64,000 nt of DNA from Ralstonia soli (GCF_023955655.1 NZ_JAMXHT010000004.1:372001-436000); one strand, 5' to 3'. Counted from the stretch's first letter, positions 23,472 through 32,899 are shown. The notes: generated by a model from the letters alone, not told the origin. A program made the numbers and translations.

Positions 23472-24518
23472 TCAGTCCGGCCGGCGTGTGCGCGGAGGTT
23501 CTGAGCTGGCCAGCCAATCGAGTAGCGCTTTGTGCAGCGCATCAGGATCCTGGATCTGTGGCGCATGGCCCGCATCGGGAAATTCCACCAGCGTTGCGCG
23601 CGGGATGGCCTTGGCAGTCACACGGCCCAACTCAGGATAGTTGCCCAGGCGGGCCCGCACCTCCGGCGGTGCGGTGTCCTTGGCGATGGCCGTGGTGTCT
23701 TTCTGGCCGATCAACAACAGCGTCCACGGGCGCAACTGGCCGAACTCATACACCACGGGCTGCGTGTAGATCATGTCGTAGAGCAGCGCCGAGTTCCACG
23801 CCACCAGATCCCGCCCCGGGCCGCGGTACATGCCGGCCAGCATCTGAACCCACGGTTCGTAGTCCGCGCGCCAAAGGCCCGCGTAGTAGGTGGACCGTTC
23901 ATAGGCGCGGATACGCTCGGCGGTGGTTTGCTTCTCGCGCGCAAACCACTGGTCGACCGTCATGGGCGGCACCCCCTTGGCCTTCCAGTCTTCCAGGCCG
24001 ATCGGGTTGATCATCACCAGCCGCGATACCGCCTTCGGATACATCAGCGCATAGCGCGTCGCCAGCATGCCGCCCGTCGAATGGCCGATCACGATGGCCT
24101 GCTCAATGCCTAGCGAGGTCAGCAACGCATGCGTGTTGTAGGCCAACTGCTGGAACGAGTACTGATACGCCTGCGGCTTGCTGGATTTGCAGAAGCCGAT
24201 CTGGTCTGGCGCGATCACGCGGTAGCCGGCGCCCGTCAGCGCGGCAATCGTGCCTTCCCACGTGGCCGCGCAGAAATTCTTGCCGTGCAGCAGCACCGCC
24301 ACCTGACCGTTGGGCTGCTTTGGCGCGACGTCCAGGTACGCCATTTCCAGCGCGTTGCCCTGCGACTCGAACGGGAAGCGCTTGACGGGGGCCGGGTAAT
24401 CGAAGCCTTCCAGCCTCGGCCCATACGCGGGGCCGCCCTCTGCGGGTGCCGCCTGGCCCACTGCGGACGCCATCGACAGCGCCGCCGTTAGCACCACGCA
24501 AATCGAACGAAACAACAT
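23472..24518 (-). CDS. Exported alpha/beta-fold hydrolase
   Basis: 348-residue predicted secreted hydrolase. The ATG at 24516-24518 has GAGGG seven bases upstream and opens a Sec signal peptide (MLFRSICVVLTAALSMASA) likely cleaved after an Ala-rich site. The mature part has LLHGKNFCAATWEG as oxyanion-hole strand-loop, nucleophile elbow GHSTGG, and a C-terminal DAGHAPQIQDP with the probable catalytic His. The fold resembles haloalkane dehalogenase and epoxide hydrolase relatives, but the Ser nucleophile argues for an esterase or lactonase-like activity. Substrate unknown. It lies 37 bp after the EamA transporter gene and may share its transcript. Confidence 0.82.
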   Translation of the reverse strand: MLFRSICVVLTAALSMASAVGQAAPAEGGPAYGPRLEGFDYPAPVKRFPFESQGNALEMAYLDVAPKQPNGQVAVLLHGKNFCAATWEGTIAALTGAGYRVIAPDQIGFCKSSKPQAYQYSFQQLAYNTHALLTSLGIEQAIVIGHSTGGMLATRYALMYPKAVSRLVMINPIGLEDWKAKGVPPMTVDQWFAREKQTTAERIRAYERSTYYAGLWRADYEPWVQMLAGMYRGPGRDLVAWNSALLYDMIYTQPVVYEFGQLRPWTLLLIGQKDTTAIAKDTAPPEVRARLGNYPELGRVTAKAIPRATLVEFPDAGHAPQIQDPDALHKALLDWLASSEPPRTRRPD

Positions 24519-24555
24519 CGGCAATCCCTCGGTTGGTTTATGGAACATCGGACGC

Positions 24556-25476
24556 CTACTTGCGCCGCACCAGCCCCGACAACGCGCCCGCCAGGATGAT
24601 GCACGCGCCGCCCGCCATCTCCTGCGCAGACAGCCGCTCCGACGTGAGCAGCGCCGACGACACCGCCGCCACCACGATCTCGAACAGCATCAGCAGCGCC
24701 GCACGATTGGCCGGCAGGCGCTGCAGCCCGCGCTGCACCAGCGTGTTGCCACCCACCAGCACGCACGCCATGCCGGCCAGCAGCAACCACGTATTGCCTT
24801 GCGCAAACGCCATCGGCACCGCCTGCACGCCATCGAGCAACCACGCTGCCGGAAAGCCCACCAGCGCGCAGCCGGTGAAGACGACCACCGTGCGCATCTC
24901 CGGCCGCATCGTCGGATGACGCTGCCCCGCCAGGCGAGACAGCACGTTGTTGCACGCAAACGCGAGCCCCGCGACCAGCCCGGCCCATTCCGCCGCAGAA
25001 CCCGGCCACGGCGTGCCGGCCTCGCCCGACCACAGCATCATCATCGCCCCCGACAGCGCCAGTGCGAGCAGCGCACCGCCGCGCCAGCCCAGCCGCTCAT
25101 GCAGCCACAGGCGCGCCAGCAGCGCCGTCCATACAGGGGTGAGATAGAACAGGAGCAGCACACGCATCACCATGCCGTGCACCGTGCCCCATACGAAACC
25201 GGCGTTGGTGACACCCGCCGCCAGCCCCAGCGCCGGAATCAACCACGACCACTGGAATGTCGGAAAGTGACGGCGCAGCACCACGGCAGCCAGCACGGCC
25301 GCCGCCGCCCCCGTCAGTGACGAGGCCAACATGCTGCCCAAGCCCCACCCCGCCAGCAGGCGGTACGGATACCAGGAAATGCCCCAGACCGAGGCGCCCA
25401 GCAGGATGAAGAGCGCGGCCGTCCATTGCGGCTCGTGGTGGGCGGCGGTGTCCGCCGGTGAAGCAATCGTTGTCAT
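24556..25476 (-). CDS. EamA/DMT-family transporter
   Basis: 306-residue membrane protein with about ten hydrophobic segments arranged as two five-helix EamA repeats (about 15-140 and 160-300), as in drug/metabolite exporters such as RhaT- or YdcZ-like carriers. N-terminal segment FILLGASVWGISWYPYRLL is typical. Substrate cannot be inferred. The ATG at 25474-25476 is preceded, only 9 nt away, by a hairpin plus U-run that looks like a terminator, so expression may be attenuated. Divergent from dapC. Confidence 0.85.
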   Translation of the reverse strand: MTTIASPADTAAHHEPQWTAALFILLGASVWGISWYPYRLLAGWGLGSMLASSLTGAAAAVLAAVVLRRHFPTFQWSWLIPALGLAAGVTNAGFVWGTVHGMVMRVLLLFYLTPVWTALLARLWLHERLGWRGGALLALALSGAMMMLWSGEAGTPWPGSAAEWAGLVAGLAFACNNVLSRLAGQRHPTMRPEMRTVVVFTGCALVGFPAAWLLDGVQAVPMAFAQGNTWLLLAGMACVLVGGNTLVQRGLQRLPANRAALLMLFEIVVAAVSSALLTSERLSAQEMAGGACIILAGALSGLVRRK

Positions 25477-25485
25477 GTGGCCAAT

Positions 25486-25507
25486 AAAAAACGGCGGGAA
25501 ACCGCCG
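25486..25507 (-). terminator. Terminator-like hairpin in the leader of the EamA transporter gene
   Basis: CGGCGG (25492-25497) pairs with CCGCCG (25502-25507) across a GAAA loop. On the minus strand it is followed by six U residues and then, within 9 nt, the transporter start codon. No minus-strand gene upstream requires a terminator, because dapC is divergent. Confidence 0.6.
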
Positions 25508-25547
25508 CCTTCTGCAATGTCTTGGAGTGGCCAACACACGTTGGCCG

Positions 25548-25553
25548 TATAAT
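25548..25553 (+). promoter_or_regulatory. Candidate -10 of dapC
   Basis: Perfect TATAAT 51 bp upstream of the dapC GTG. The best -35 match, TTGGAG at 25522-25527, is 20 bp away, so spacing is not ideal. Confidence 0.45.
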
Positions 25554-25604
25554 TTCGGGCTTCCCGCCAAGCGCCGAGCCTGGCTCACCAACCCTGCCCG
25601 CACC

Positions 25605-26816
25605 GTGAATCCGCGCCTGTCCGCCCTGCAGCCGTATCCGTTCGAGAAACTGAAAGCGCTCGTCAAGGACGTGACGCCCAGCGCCGCCCATACGCCGATC
25701 AGCTTCGGCATCGGCGAGCCCAAGCACCCGACGCCTGCGCTGATCAAGGACGCCCTCGTGGCCGCGCTCGGCGGGCTGGCGAATTATCCCACGACGATCG
25801 GCTCGGATGCACTGCGACAGTGCATCGCCGGTTGGCTGGAGCGTCGCTATGGCCTGCCGAAGGTCGATCCGGCCACGGAGGTCATCCCCGTCAATGGCTC
25901 GCGTGAGGCACTGTTCTCGTTCGCGCAGACCGTGATCGACGGCAGCAAGCCCGGCGCGCGCGTGCTGTGCCCGAACCCGTTCTATCAGATCTACGAAGGC
26001 TCGGCCCTGCTGGCCGGTGCGACACCGCTGTTCGCCAACAGCAATCCGGCACGCAATTACGCGCCCGACTTTGACTCGATCACGCCGGAAGAATGGCGCA
26101 ACGTGCAGCTCGTCTTCGTGTGCAGCCCGGGCAACCCCACCGGCGCCGTGCTCACGCTGGAAGACTGGAAGCAGCTTTTCGCGCTGTCCGACGAATACGG
26201 CTTCATCATCGCGTCGGACGAGTGCTATTCCGAAATCTATTTCGACGAGGCCAACCCGCCGCTGGGCGCGCTGCAAGCCGCGCATCAACTCGGCCGCGGC
26301 TTTGACCGGCTGGTGATGTTCTCGAGCCTGTCCAAGCGTTCCAACGTGCCAGGCATGCGCTCGGGCTTCGTGGCGGGCGACGCCAAGCTGCTCAAGGCCT
26401 ACCTGCTGTATCGCACGTATCACGGCAGCGCGATGAGCCCGTCGGTGCAATCCGCTAGCATCGCTGCGTGGAACGACGAGGCCCATGTGCGCGACAACCG
26501 CGCGCAGTACGTCAAGAAGTTCCAGCAAGTCACGCCGATGCTGGCCGAGGTGCTGGACGTGGCCCTGCCCGATGCGGCCTTCTACCTGTGGGCCAACGTC
26601 AAACGGACGGGCCTGTCGGACACCGAATTCGCACGCCAGTTGCTGGCCGCCAAGAACGTCGCCGTGCTGCCGGGCAGCTACCTCGCCCGCGAGGCGCACG
26701 GTACGAACCCCGGCCAGGACTACGTGCGCATCGCCCTGGTGGCTGGCGTGGACGAATGCCTGGAAGGCGCGCGCCGAATCGTCGACTTCTGCGTTGATTT
26801 CTGCCAGCAACGCTAA
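25605..26816 (+). CDS. dapC: Succinyldiaminopimelate aminotransferase
   Basis: 403-residue PLP enzyme of the succinylase branch of lysine/meso-diaminopimelate synthesis. GTG at 25605 is chosen, giving the family-typical N-terminus [20 protein letters not shown]; the ATG at 25527 lies upstream of the TATAAT. Class I aminotransferase features include [11 protein letters not shown], an Asp-Glu-Cys-Tyr segment (SDECYSEI) and the PLP Lys in [16 protein letters not shown]. It lies 37 bp before dapD, which makes its substrate precursor, so the function assignment is strong. Confidence 0.95.
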   Translation: MNPRLSALQPYPFEKLKALVKDVTPSAAHTPISFGIGEPKHPTPALIKDALVAALGGLANYPTTIGSDALRQCIAGWLERRYGLPKVDPATEVIPVNGSREALFSFAQTVIDGSKPGARVLCPNPFYQIYEGSALLAGATPLFANSNPARNYAPDFDSITPEEWRNVQLVFVCSPGNPTGAVLTLEDWKQLFALSDEYGFIIASDECYSEIYFDEANPPLGALQAAHQLGRGFDRLVMFSSLSKRSNVPGMRSGFVAGDAKLLKAYLLYRTYHGSAMSPSVQSASIAAWNDEAHVRDNRAQYVKKFQQVTPMLAEVLDVALPDAAFYLWANVKRTGLSDTEFARQLLAAKNVAVLPGSYLAREAHGTNPGQDYVRIALVAGVDECLEGARRIVDFCVDFCQQR

Positions 26817-26853
26817 CCCCTTTTCTGTTCCCTCTTCGAGAGCCAACAAGACC

Positions 26854-27681
26854 ATGACGCAACAACTGCAATCCCTGATCGACCAAGCGTGGGAAGACCG
26901 CGCCAACCTGTCGCCCAAGGCCGCTCCGGCCGATGTCCGTGAAGCTGTGGCCAACGTGATCGCCCAGCTCGACAAGGGCGCACTGCGCGTGGCCGAGAAG
27001 AAGGACGGCGAGTGGGTCGTCAACCAGTGGATCAAGAAGGCCGTGCTGCTGTCGTTCCGCCTGGAAGACAACGCGCCGATGGCCGCAGGCGGCTTCACGC
27101 AGTTCTACGACAAGGTGCCGAGCAAGTTCGCCAACTACACGGCGGAAGACTTCGCAGCAGGCGGCTTCCGCGTGGTGCCGCCGGCCGTGGCGCGCCGTGG
27201 CTCGTTCATCGCCAAGAACGCCGTGCTGATGCCGTCGTACGTCAACATCGGCGCCTATGTGGATGAAGGCACGATGGTCGACACGTGGGCCACTGTGGGC
27301 TCGTGCGCTCAGATCGGCAAGAACGTTCACCTGTCGGGTGGCGTGGGCATCGGCGGCGTGCTGGAGCCGCTGCAGGCCAACCCGGTCATCATTGAAGACA
27401 ACTGCTTCATCGGCGCACGTTCGGAAGTGGTGGAAGGCGTGATCGTTGAAGAGAACTCGGTGATCTCGATGGGCGTGTACCTGGGCCAGTCGACCAAGAT
27501 CTACGACCGCGAAACCGGTGAAGTCAGCTACGGCCGCATCCCGGCGGGCTCGGTGGTGGTGGCGGGCAACCTGCCGAGCAAGGACGGCACGCACAGCCTG
27601 TACTGTGCCGTGATCGTCAAGAAGGTCGACGCCAAGACGCGCGCCAAGGTTGGCCTGAACGAGTTGCTCCGCGGCGACTAA
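26854..27681 (+). CDS. dapD: Tetrahydrodipicolinate N-succinyltransferase
   Basis: 275-residue trimeric left-handed beta-helix enzyme succinylating tetrahydrodipicolinate with succinyl-CoA. Hexapeptide-repeat strands are visible from about residue 110 to 230 ([38 protein letters not shown]). Length equals that of E. coli DapD (274). The ATG at 26854 is used because longer upstream frames overlap dapC and lack family support. Confidence 0.97.
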   Translation: MTQQLQSLIDQAWEDRANLSPKAAPADVREAVANVIAQLDKGALRVAEKKDGEWVVNQWIKKAVLLSFRLEDNAPMAAGGFTQFYDKVPSKFANYTAEDFAAGGFRVVPPAVARRGSFIAKNAVLMPSYVNIGAYVDEGTMVDTWATVGSCAQIGKNVHLSGGVGIGGVLEPLQANPVIIEDNCFIGARSEVVEGVIVEENSVISMGVYLGQSTKIYDRETGEVSYGRIPAGSVVVAGNLPSKDGTHSLYCAVIVKKVDAKTRAKVGLNELLRGD

Positions 27682-27740
27682 ATAGGAACGGTAGGCGTGT
27701 CGTGTAGTCTGACCGGCACGCCAACCAACCTGAACGCAGC

Positions 27741-28136
27741 ATGTCTGGAAAACTCGACAAACTGCGCCAACGCATCATGGGTCTTGATCCGAACACCATC
27801 GGTACTGTCTTGTCTTTGCTGCCCACCATCCTGGAGCAGGCGAACAAGACCATCGACAAGTTCAAGAACCGCAAGAAAGCCGGTACCGACGCTGCGCGCG
27901 CAGAAGGTGCCGCGCCTGACCTGAATACCCAAAGCGCACGGATTGCCGAGCTGGAAGCGGCGATCCTCCAGCAGGCCGAATCCGTCAAGCTCCTGGCCGA
28001 GCAGCACGCCATCACCATCGACGCCCTGCGCGATGAAGCCGCGCGGCTCGAACGCCGTCTCAAGCGCATGACATGGCTGGCCGCCATCGGTTTTGTGCTG
28101 GCCATCGCGGCGCTCATCGTCGCCACCCAACATTGA
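27741..28136 (+). CDS. Small coiled-coil protein with C-terminal membrane anchor
   Basis: 131-residue protein not assigned to a named family. Residues 1-45 are helical and basic (ILEQANKTIDKFKNRKK). Residues 60-108 have a strong coiled-coil pattern rich in Ala, Glu, Leu and Arg. Residues 111-129 form one hydrophobic helix (WLAAIGFVLAIAALIVA), leaving only two or three residues after it, as in tail-anchored proteins. It sits between dapD and an ArsC-like gene, 4 bp from the latter, and is therefore probably part of the dap transcript. Function unknown; a role in DAP or peptidoglycan metabolism is only suggested by position. Confidence 0.8.
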   Translation: MSGKLDKLRQRIMGLDPNTIGTVLSLLPTILEQANKTIDKFKNRKKAGTDAARAEGAAPDLNTQSARIAELEAAILQQAESVKLLAEQHAITIDALRDEAARLERRLKRMTWLAAIGFVLAIAALIVATQH

Positions 28137-28140
28137 CACC

Positions 28141-28485
28141 ATGACGACACTGCACGGCATCCCCAATTGCGACACCGTGAAGAAGGCCCGCACGTGGCTC
28201 GAATCGAACGGCGTTGCGTACACCTTCCACGATTTCAAGAAACAGGGCGTGAGCGCCGATATGCTGGCCGGCTGGCTCAAGCATGTGCCGCTCACCACGC
28301 TGCTCAACCGCAAGGGCACCACGTGGCGCGCACTGTCGGATGCCGACAAGGCCCGCGCTGAAGACGAAGCCGGCGCGATTGCGCTGATGCAGGCCAACCC
28401 GTCGCTGATCAAGCGGCCGGTGCTGGTGCATGGCGGCGCCGTCAACGTCGGTTTTTCGGCAGACCAATACGCCAACCTGTTCTGA
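28141..28485 (+). CDS. ArsC/YffB-like thioredoxin-fold protein
   Basis: 114-residue protein of the ArsC/Spx superfamily. A single Cys10 lies in GIPNCDTVKKAR, the position of the catalytic Cys in arsenate reductases, but the three Arg residues of true ArsC are not evident. RKGTTWRALSD and a conserved SLIKRPVLVHGG match the YffB/YfgD subgroup. YffB is known to sit next to dapE in E. coli too, supporting the call. Likely a glutathione-dependent reductase of unknown substrate rather than an arsenate reductase. Confidence 0.88.
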   Translation: MTTLHGIPNCDTVKKARTWLESNGVAYTFHDFKKQGVSADMLAGWLKHVPLTTLLNRKGTTWRALSDADKARAEDEAGAIALMQANPSLIKRPVLVHGGAVNVGFSADQYANLF

Positions 28486-29651
<1,166 letters not shown>

Positions 29652-29652
<1 letters not shown>

Positions 29653-30176
29653 TGGCACGCAACGTCGAGATCAAGGCGCGTGTGCGCGATGTGGCGGCGC
29701 TGCTCGAACGCGCTGCCGCCATCGCCGATTCGGGCCCCGAGCGCATTGATCAGGACGACACGTTTTTCGCCTGCGCCAACGGGCGCCTGAAGCTGCGGCA
29801 GTTCTCACCCGAGCGCGGTGAGTTGATCCACTACTTCCGCGCCGACAGCACCGGCCCGCGCGTCTCGAATTACCACATCGTGCCGACTGCGGCGCCCGAT
29901 GCCTTGCGCGACACGCTGGCCGCCGCCATCGGCACTGCTGGCCGCGTCATCAAGGTGCGTCAGCTCTATCTCGCCGGGCAGACGCGCATTCATGTCGATG
30001 CCGTCAAAGACCTCGGCGATTTCGTCGAACTCGAAGTCGTGCTGCACGATGAGCAATCCGAAGACGACGGCGTGGAGATCGCCCACCAACTGATGCAATC
30101 GCTCGGCATTGCCGAGGCCGATCTGCTCGACGTGGCCTACGTCGACCTGCTGGCCGCCAAACAACAACCGCGTTGA
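29652..30176 (+). CDS. CYTH-domain protein (class IV adenylate cyclase/ThTPase-like)
   Basis: 174-residue protein of the triphosphate tunnel metalloenzyme superfamily. It begins MARNVEIKARVRD, a variant of the family EXEXK signature in which the first Glu is Asn, as in the subgroup annotated class IV adenylate cyclase. Further charged strand segments (GRLKLRQF, VIKVRQLYLAGQTRIHVD, DFVELEVVL) provide the tunnel Arg/Lys/Glu residues. Triphosphate hydrolysis or cyclase activity is uncertain. Translation is probably coupled to dapE (1-nt overlap) and to prmB. Confidence 0.85.
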
Positions 30177-30193
30177 ACCACAACCCGCCGAAC

Positions 30194-31096
30194 ATGACCA
30201 CGCCCACCCTGCCCGCCTCCCATCCGTTCACCACGGTGCGCGACCTGCTGCGCTACGCCGTGTCGCGTTTCACTGCTGCCGGCCTCGTCTTCGGCCACGG
30301 CAGCGAGAACGCCTACGACGAAGCCGCCTACCTGATCCTGCACACGCTGCACCTGCCGATCGACACGCTGGAGCCGTTCATGGACGCGCGCCTGCTGCCC
30401 GAGGAAGTGGCCGCCGTGCTCAAGGTGATCGAGCGCCGCACTGTCGACCGCGTGCCCGCCGCGTACATCACGCACGAGGCGTTCATGCACGGCATGCGCT
30501 TCTACGTGGACGAGCGCGTGATCGTCCCGCGCAGCTTCATCGGCGAACTGCTCGAAGAAGGCCTGGAACCTTGGATCGACCAGGAAGACGGCCCGACCGA
30601 TGTGCTGGAGCTGTGCACCGGCTCGGGTTGCCTGTCGATCCTGGCTGCGCTGCAATGGCCAAACGCGACCATCGACGCAGTGGACCTGTCGCCGGATGCG
30701 CTGGTGGTAGCCAATCGCAATGTCGACGATTACAAGCTGGAAGACCGCATCCGCCTGCACGAGGGCGACCTATATGCGCCGCTGCCCCCGGGCGTGCACT
30801 ACGACGTGATCCTGACCAATCCACCGTACGTGAACGAAACCTCGATGCAGGCGCTGCCGCCCGAGTACCGCGCCGAGCCGCACATGGCCCTGGCCGGCGG
30901 CACCGACGGCATGGACATCGTGCGCCGCATCCTGGCCGATGCGCCGCGCCACCTGAAGCCGCATGGCGTGCTGGTGGTGGAGATCGGCAACGAGCGCGAG
31001 AACGTTGAAGCCGCGTTCCCGGATTTGGACCTGATCTGGCTGCCGACCAGTGCGGGTGAAGACCAGGTCTTCCTGGTGACGCGCGAGGCGCTATAA
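30194..31096 (+). CDS. prmB: Ribosomal protein uL3 N5-glutamine methyltransferase
   Basis: 300-residue SAM-dependent methyltransferase modifying a glutamine of ribosomal protein L3. An N-terminal helical domain precedes the Rossmann domain with ELCTGSGCLSI and the catalytic NPPY motif in ILTNPPYVNE. Length and N-terminus (ATPase-like region RDLLRYAVSRF) match PrmB rather than PrmC. The ATG at 30194 is used. A TTG at 30173 overlaps the previous stop codon by 4 nt and would add seven residues; neither has a clear ribosome binding site. Confidence 0.94.
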   Translation: MTTPTLPASHPFTTVRDLLRYAVSRFTAAGLVFGHGSENAYDEAAYLILHTLHLPIDTLEPFMDARLLPEEVAAVLKVIERRTVDRVPAAYITHEAFMHGMRFYVDERVIVPRSFIGELLEEGLEPWIDQEDGPTDVLELCTGSGCLSILAALQWPNATIDAVDLSPDALVVANRNVDDYKLEDRIRLHEGDLYAPLPPGVHYDVILTNPPYVNETSMQALPPEYRAEPHMALAGGTDGMDIVRRILADAPRHLKPHGVLVVEIGNERENVEAAFPDLDLIWLPTSAGEDQVFLVTREAL

Positions 31097-31105
31097 GTGT
31101 GTGGC

Positions 31106-31359
31106 GTTCCGAACCCGACAGTTCAGGTCCGGAACGCGAGGTTTGAGGTTCAGCAACACCAGACGCCGGGCTCAAAGCTCGGCGTTTCGCGTTTCGGACG
31201 CCGTGGTTGAGGTTCCGGACTCGTTGCGTCGGGTTCTGAACCTCAACGGGCCGGGTTCCGGACCTGGCATTCCGGGTTCAGCGCGTCTTGATTGCTGTTC
31301 TGAACCTCACATTCCGAGTTTGGAACCCGGCGTTTGAGGTTCGTAACGCGGCGCGTCGA
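31106..31359 (+). repeat. Diverged array of about twelve 21-bp tandem units
   Basis: GTTC-like unit starts occur at 31106, 31127, 31148, 31170, 31191, 31212, 31233, 31255, 31276, 31297, 31318 and 31339: spacing 21 bp except two of 22. Consensus is GTTC-C/T-GGAAC, then C-CG/TC-AACG, then TTTGAG or TTCCGG. Read in the phase of GTT, most units give a heptapeptide like V-x-N/D-x-A-F-E/R (for example VPNPTVQ, VRNARFE, VLNLTFR, VWNPAFE, VRNAARR). The two 22-bp units shift frame, so no intact protein remains. The array fills the 305-bp gap 31097-31401 between convergent genes, which holds no other feature. Confidence 0.85.
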
Positions 31360-31401
31360 GTGCAACGCTCGATGACGACCGCAGCTGCCGCTGCAATGGC
31401 G

Positions 31402-31767
31402 TCAGGACCGGACTTCGTCGCACGCGTCTTTCACGACGCAGATCGAAAAGCGCTTATCAAACACCTGGCCGCTCGGGCAGTGGTCGAAGACGGCTTGCAA
31501 CTGGGCGTCACACGTGGCGTAAGCCGTGGTGCAATTGGTGCGTACGGGCTGCTTCGGGCCTCGGTTGGTGCCGTCGTCGATCATGAAGCGCGCGGACGGT
31601 GCGGGGCACTTGAATTCGGCGGCGGCCTTGGCCAGCGCTGCTGCGGCCTTTTCGGCTTTGGTGGTTTGCGGCGTGGGCGGACTGGACGGGGATGGGCGGC
31701 GGTCGCAGGCCGTTACCGTTACTGCTAGCGCACACAGCAGCGTGGTGAGTGTGAGTGCGCGGGTCAT
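31402..31767 (-). CDS. Small Cys-rich lipoprotein
   Basis: 121-residue predicted lipoprotein. The signal peptide ends in VTVTAC with the lipidated Cys at residue 21. A Pro/Ser/Thr linker and an Ala/Lys-rich helix follow. The C-terminal half has six Cys residues, the last ones in CPSGQVFDKRFSICVVKDAC. This C-P-x-G-x-x-F-D ... C ... C spacing resembles the chitin-binding peritrophin-A (CBM14) fold; that comparison is by eye only. Not identified further. It may be transcribed on its own; upstream lies the structured repeat element. Confidence 0.75.
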   Translation of the reverse strand: MTRALTLTTLLCALAVTVTACDRRPSPSSPPTPQTTKAEKAAAALAKAAAEFKCPAPSARFMIDDGTNRGPKQPVRTNCTTAYATCDAQLQAVFDHCPSGQVFDKRFSICVVKDACDEVRS

Positions 31768-31821
31768 GGGGGGCTCCTTCGGGGTTGGATAGCCTGAAGT
31801 TTACGCTTGGGTGTGCGTTTT

Positions 31822-32028
31822 GGGTCCACCCCTGTTTCGTCCCCTGCCGGGGCCGACCTACTTTCTTTGTCTTGCCAAAGAAAGCTAGGCAAAGAAAGGC
31901 GCGCCCGAGATGGCGACTTCCCCTTGAATTTCTGTAACCGGGCGGAGACGGGAAAAACTCGCTGCGCTCAGACAGTTTCCCGTCTTTTTTCCGCCCGCTT
32001 ACAGAAATTCAAGGCGCCATCTAGGGCA
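31822..32028 (+). repeat. Structured dispersed repeat element, copy 1
   Basis: 207-bp element also present, inverted, at 44722-44930. From left to right it has a small CCCCTGCCGGGG hairpin, an arm pair CTTTCTTTG/CAAAGAAAG (imperfect here), a conserved GGCGCGCCCGAGATGGCGAC, and a long hairpin. The hairpin's outer stem is CTTGAATTTCTGTAA with TTACAGAAATTCAAG. Its inner stems are GGGCGGA/TCCGCCC and GACGGGAAA/TTTCCCGTC, with a loop around CTCGCTGCGCTCAGACAG. Flanks are non-coding; the 307-bp gap 31768-32074 holds nothing else. It lies downstream of the peptidase operon end. No transposase or terminal target-site duplication is apparent. Confidence 0.9.
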
Positions 32029-32074
32029 GGTACGGCCAAACCATCTGGGCGCGCGCGTTAGCGTCTTTGTGTTC

Positions 32075-32890
32075 TCAACGGAGCATCGCGGACATGGCGG
32101 AGAGGCTGTTGAGCATGCGTACGGCATGTTCGACGGAATCCGCTGCGAAACGCAGCATCGTGCCATCCATGCGTTCCAATGCTGGCCACTGGCAAAAGAG
32201 GTCAGCCAGTGCGGGCGTTTGCGTCTGCAGGCGGCACACGATCGGCGCCGGGATGCGCAGCGGCATGCTGAAGTGCCCACGCTGCACGGCCGCCTTGACG
32301 GCCGCGTAAATCGCTTCGCACGATTCCTCGGGCGAGAGTGATGTCCCTGCGTTTTGCCCTTCAGCCTGCTTGGTCTCGACAAACGTGGTGTGCGGCAGCA
32401 GCGGCTTGGTCTCTTTGATGAAGACATCGTCGCCGCTGGCAACGGCCACGGGCACACCGCGTTCGCCGGCGAGTGCGCCGTAGATGCCCGCCTCGCCCAG
32501 TTCCTGCTCGTTGAACCAGACGCGCGTGAAGGCGAAGCTGTTGATGGTGTGCGCGAGCACACCGCGGCTGCCGGCGCGAGCGTGGTAGCCGATCATGCAG
32601 ACAGCGTCGCAGCCATCCACCCCGGCCATCATGCTCAGGTAGCGCGGTTTGCCGAGGACAAAGCGTGCGCGGCGGTCGATTGACTCGGGGATGAGGTTGC
32701 GGAAGCCGCCGTGCGAATCGTTGACAAGCACTTCCGTGGCACCGCCGTCGAAGGCACCGCGCACGGCGGCATCGGCCTCGGCGGTCATCCAGCGGCGGGC
32801 GCGTTCGTATTCGCCATTGCCGGCGCGCGTCTGCTCGGGGTGGAAGACGTTGGCCACGCCTTCGATGTCGGCGGAAATCAGGATGCGCAT
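32075..32890 (-). CDS. dppA: D-aminopeptidase of family M55
   Basis: 271-residue zinc aminopeptidase expected to release D-amino acids such as D-Ala from peptide N-termini. The metal and catalytic residues of Bacillus DppA are present: Asp8 and Glu10 in SADIEGVANV, His60 in NDSHGG, His103 in MIGYHARAG and Glu133 in NEQELGEAGIYG. Length is typical (274 in B. subtilis). Last gene of the rpiR-iaaA-gsi operon, 9 bp after the DmpA-type gene, so the D-peptides are presumably imported by the operon's ABC transporter. Confidence 0.93.
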   Translation of the reverse strand: MRILISADIEGVANVFHPEQTRAGNGEYERARRWMTAEADAAVRGAFDGGATEVLVNDSHGGFRNLIPESIDRRARFVLGKPRYLSMMAGVDGCDAVCMIGYHARAGSRGVLAHTINSFAFTRVWFNEQELGEAGIYGALAGERGVPVAVASGDDVFIKETKPLLPHTTFVETKQAEGQNAGTSLSPEESCEAIYAAVKAAVQRGHFSMPLRIPAPIVCRLQTQTPALADLFCQWPALERMDGTMLRFAADSVEHAVRMLNSLSAMSAMLR

Positions 32891-32899
32891 GAGGTCAGA

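Noticed and set aside
28141-28485. Arsenate reductase (arsC)
   Set aside because: The protein has the Cys but not the Arg triad, and the position beside dapE fits the YffB subgroup.
31106-31359. Possible CRISPR array
   Set aside because: Units are directly adjacent with no unique spacers, and no cas genes are nearby.
31288-31728. 146-codon plus-strand ORF starting inside the 21-bp array
   Set aside because: Its first part is repeat sequence and the rest is antisense to the lipoprotein gene; no ribosome binding site.
31822-32028. Insertion sequence
   Set aside because: No transposase frame, no terminal inverted repeats of IS type and no visible target duplication; only a structured non-coding repeat is supported.
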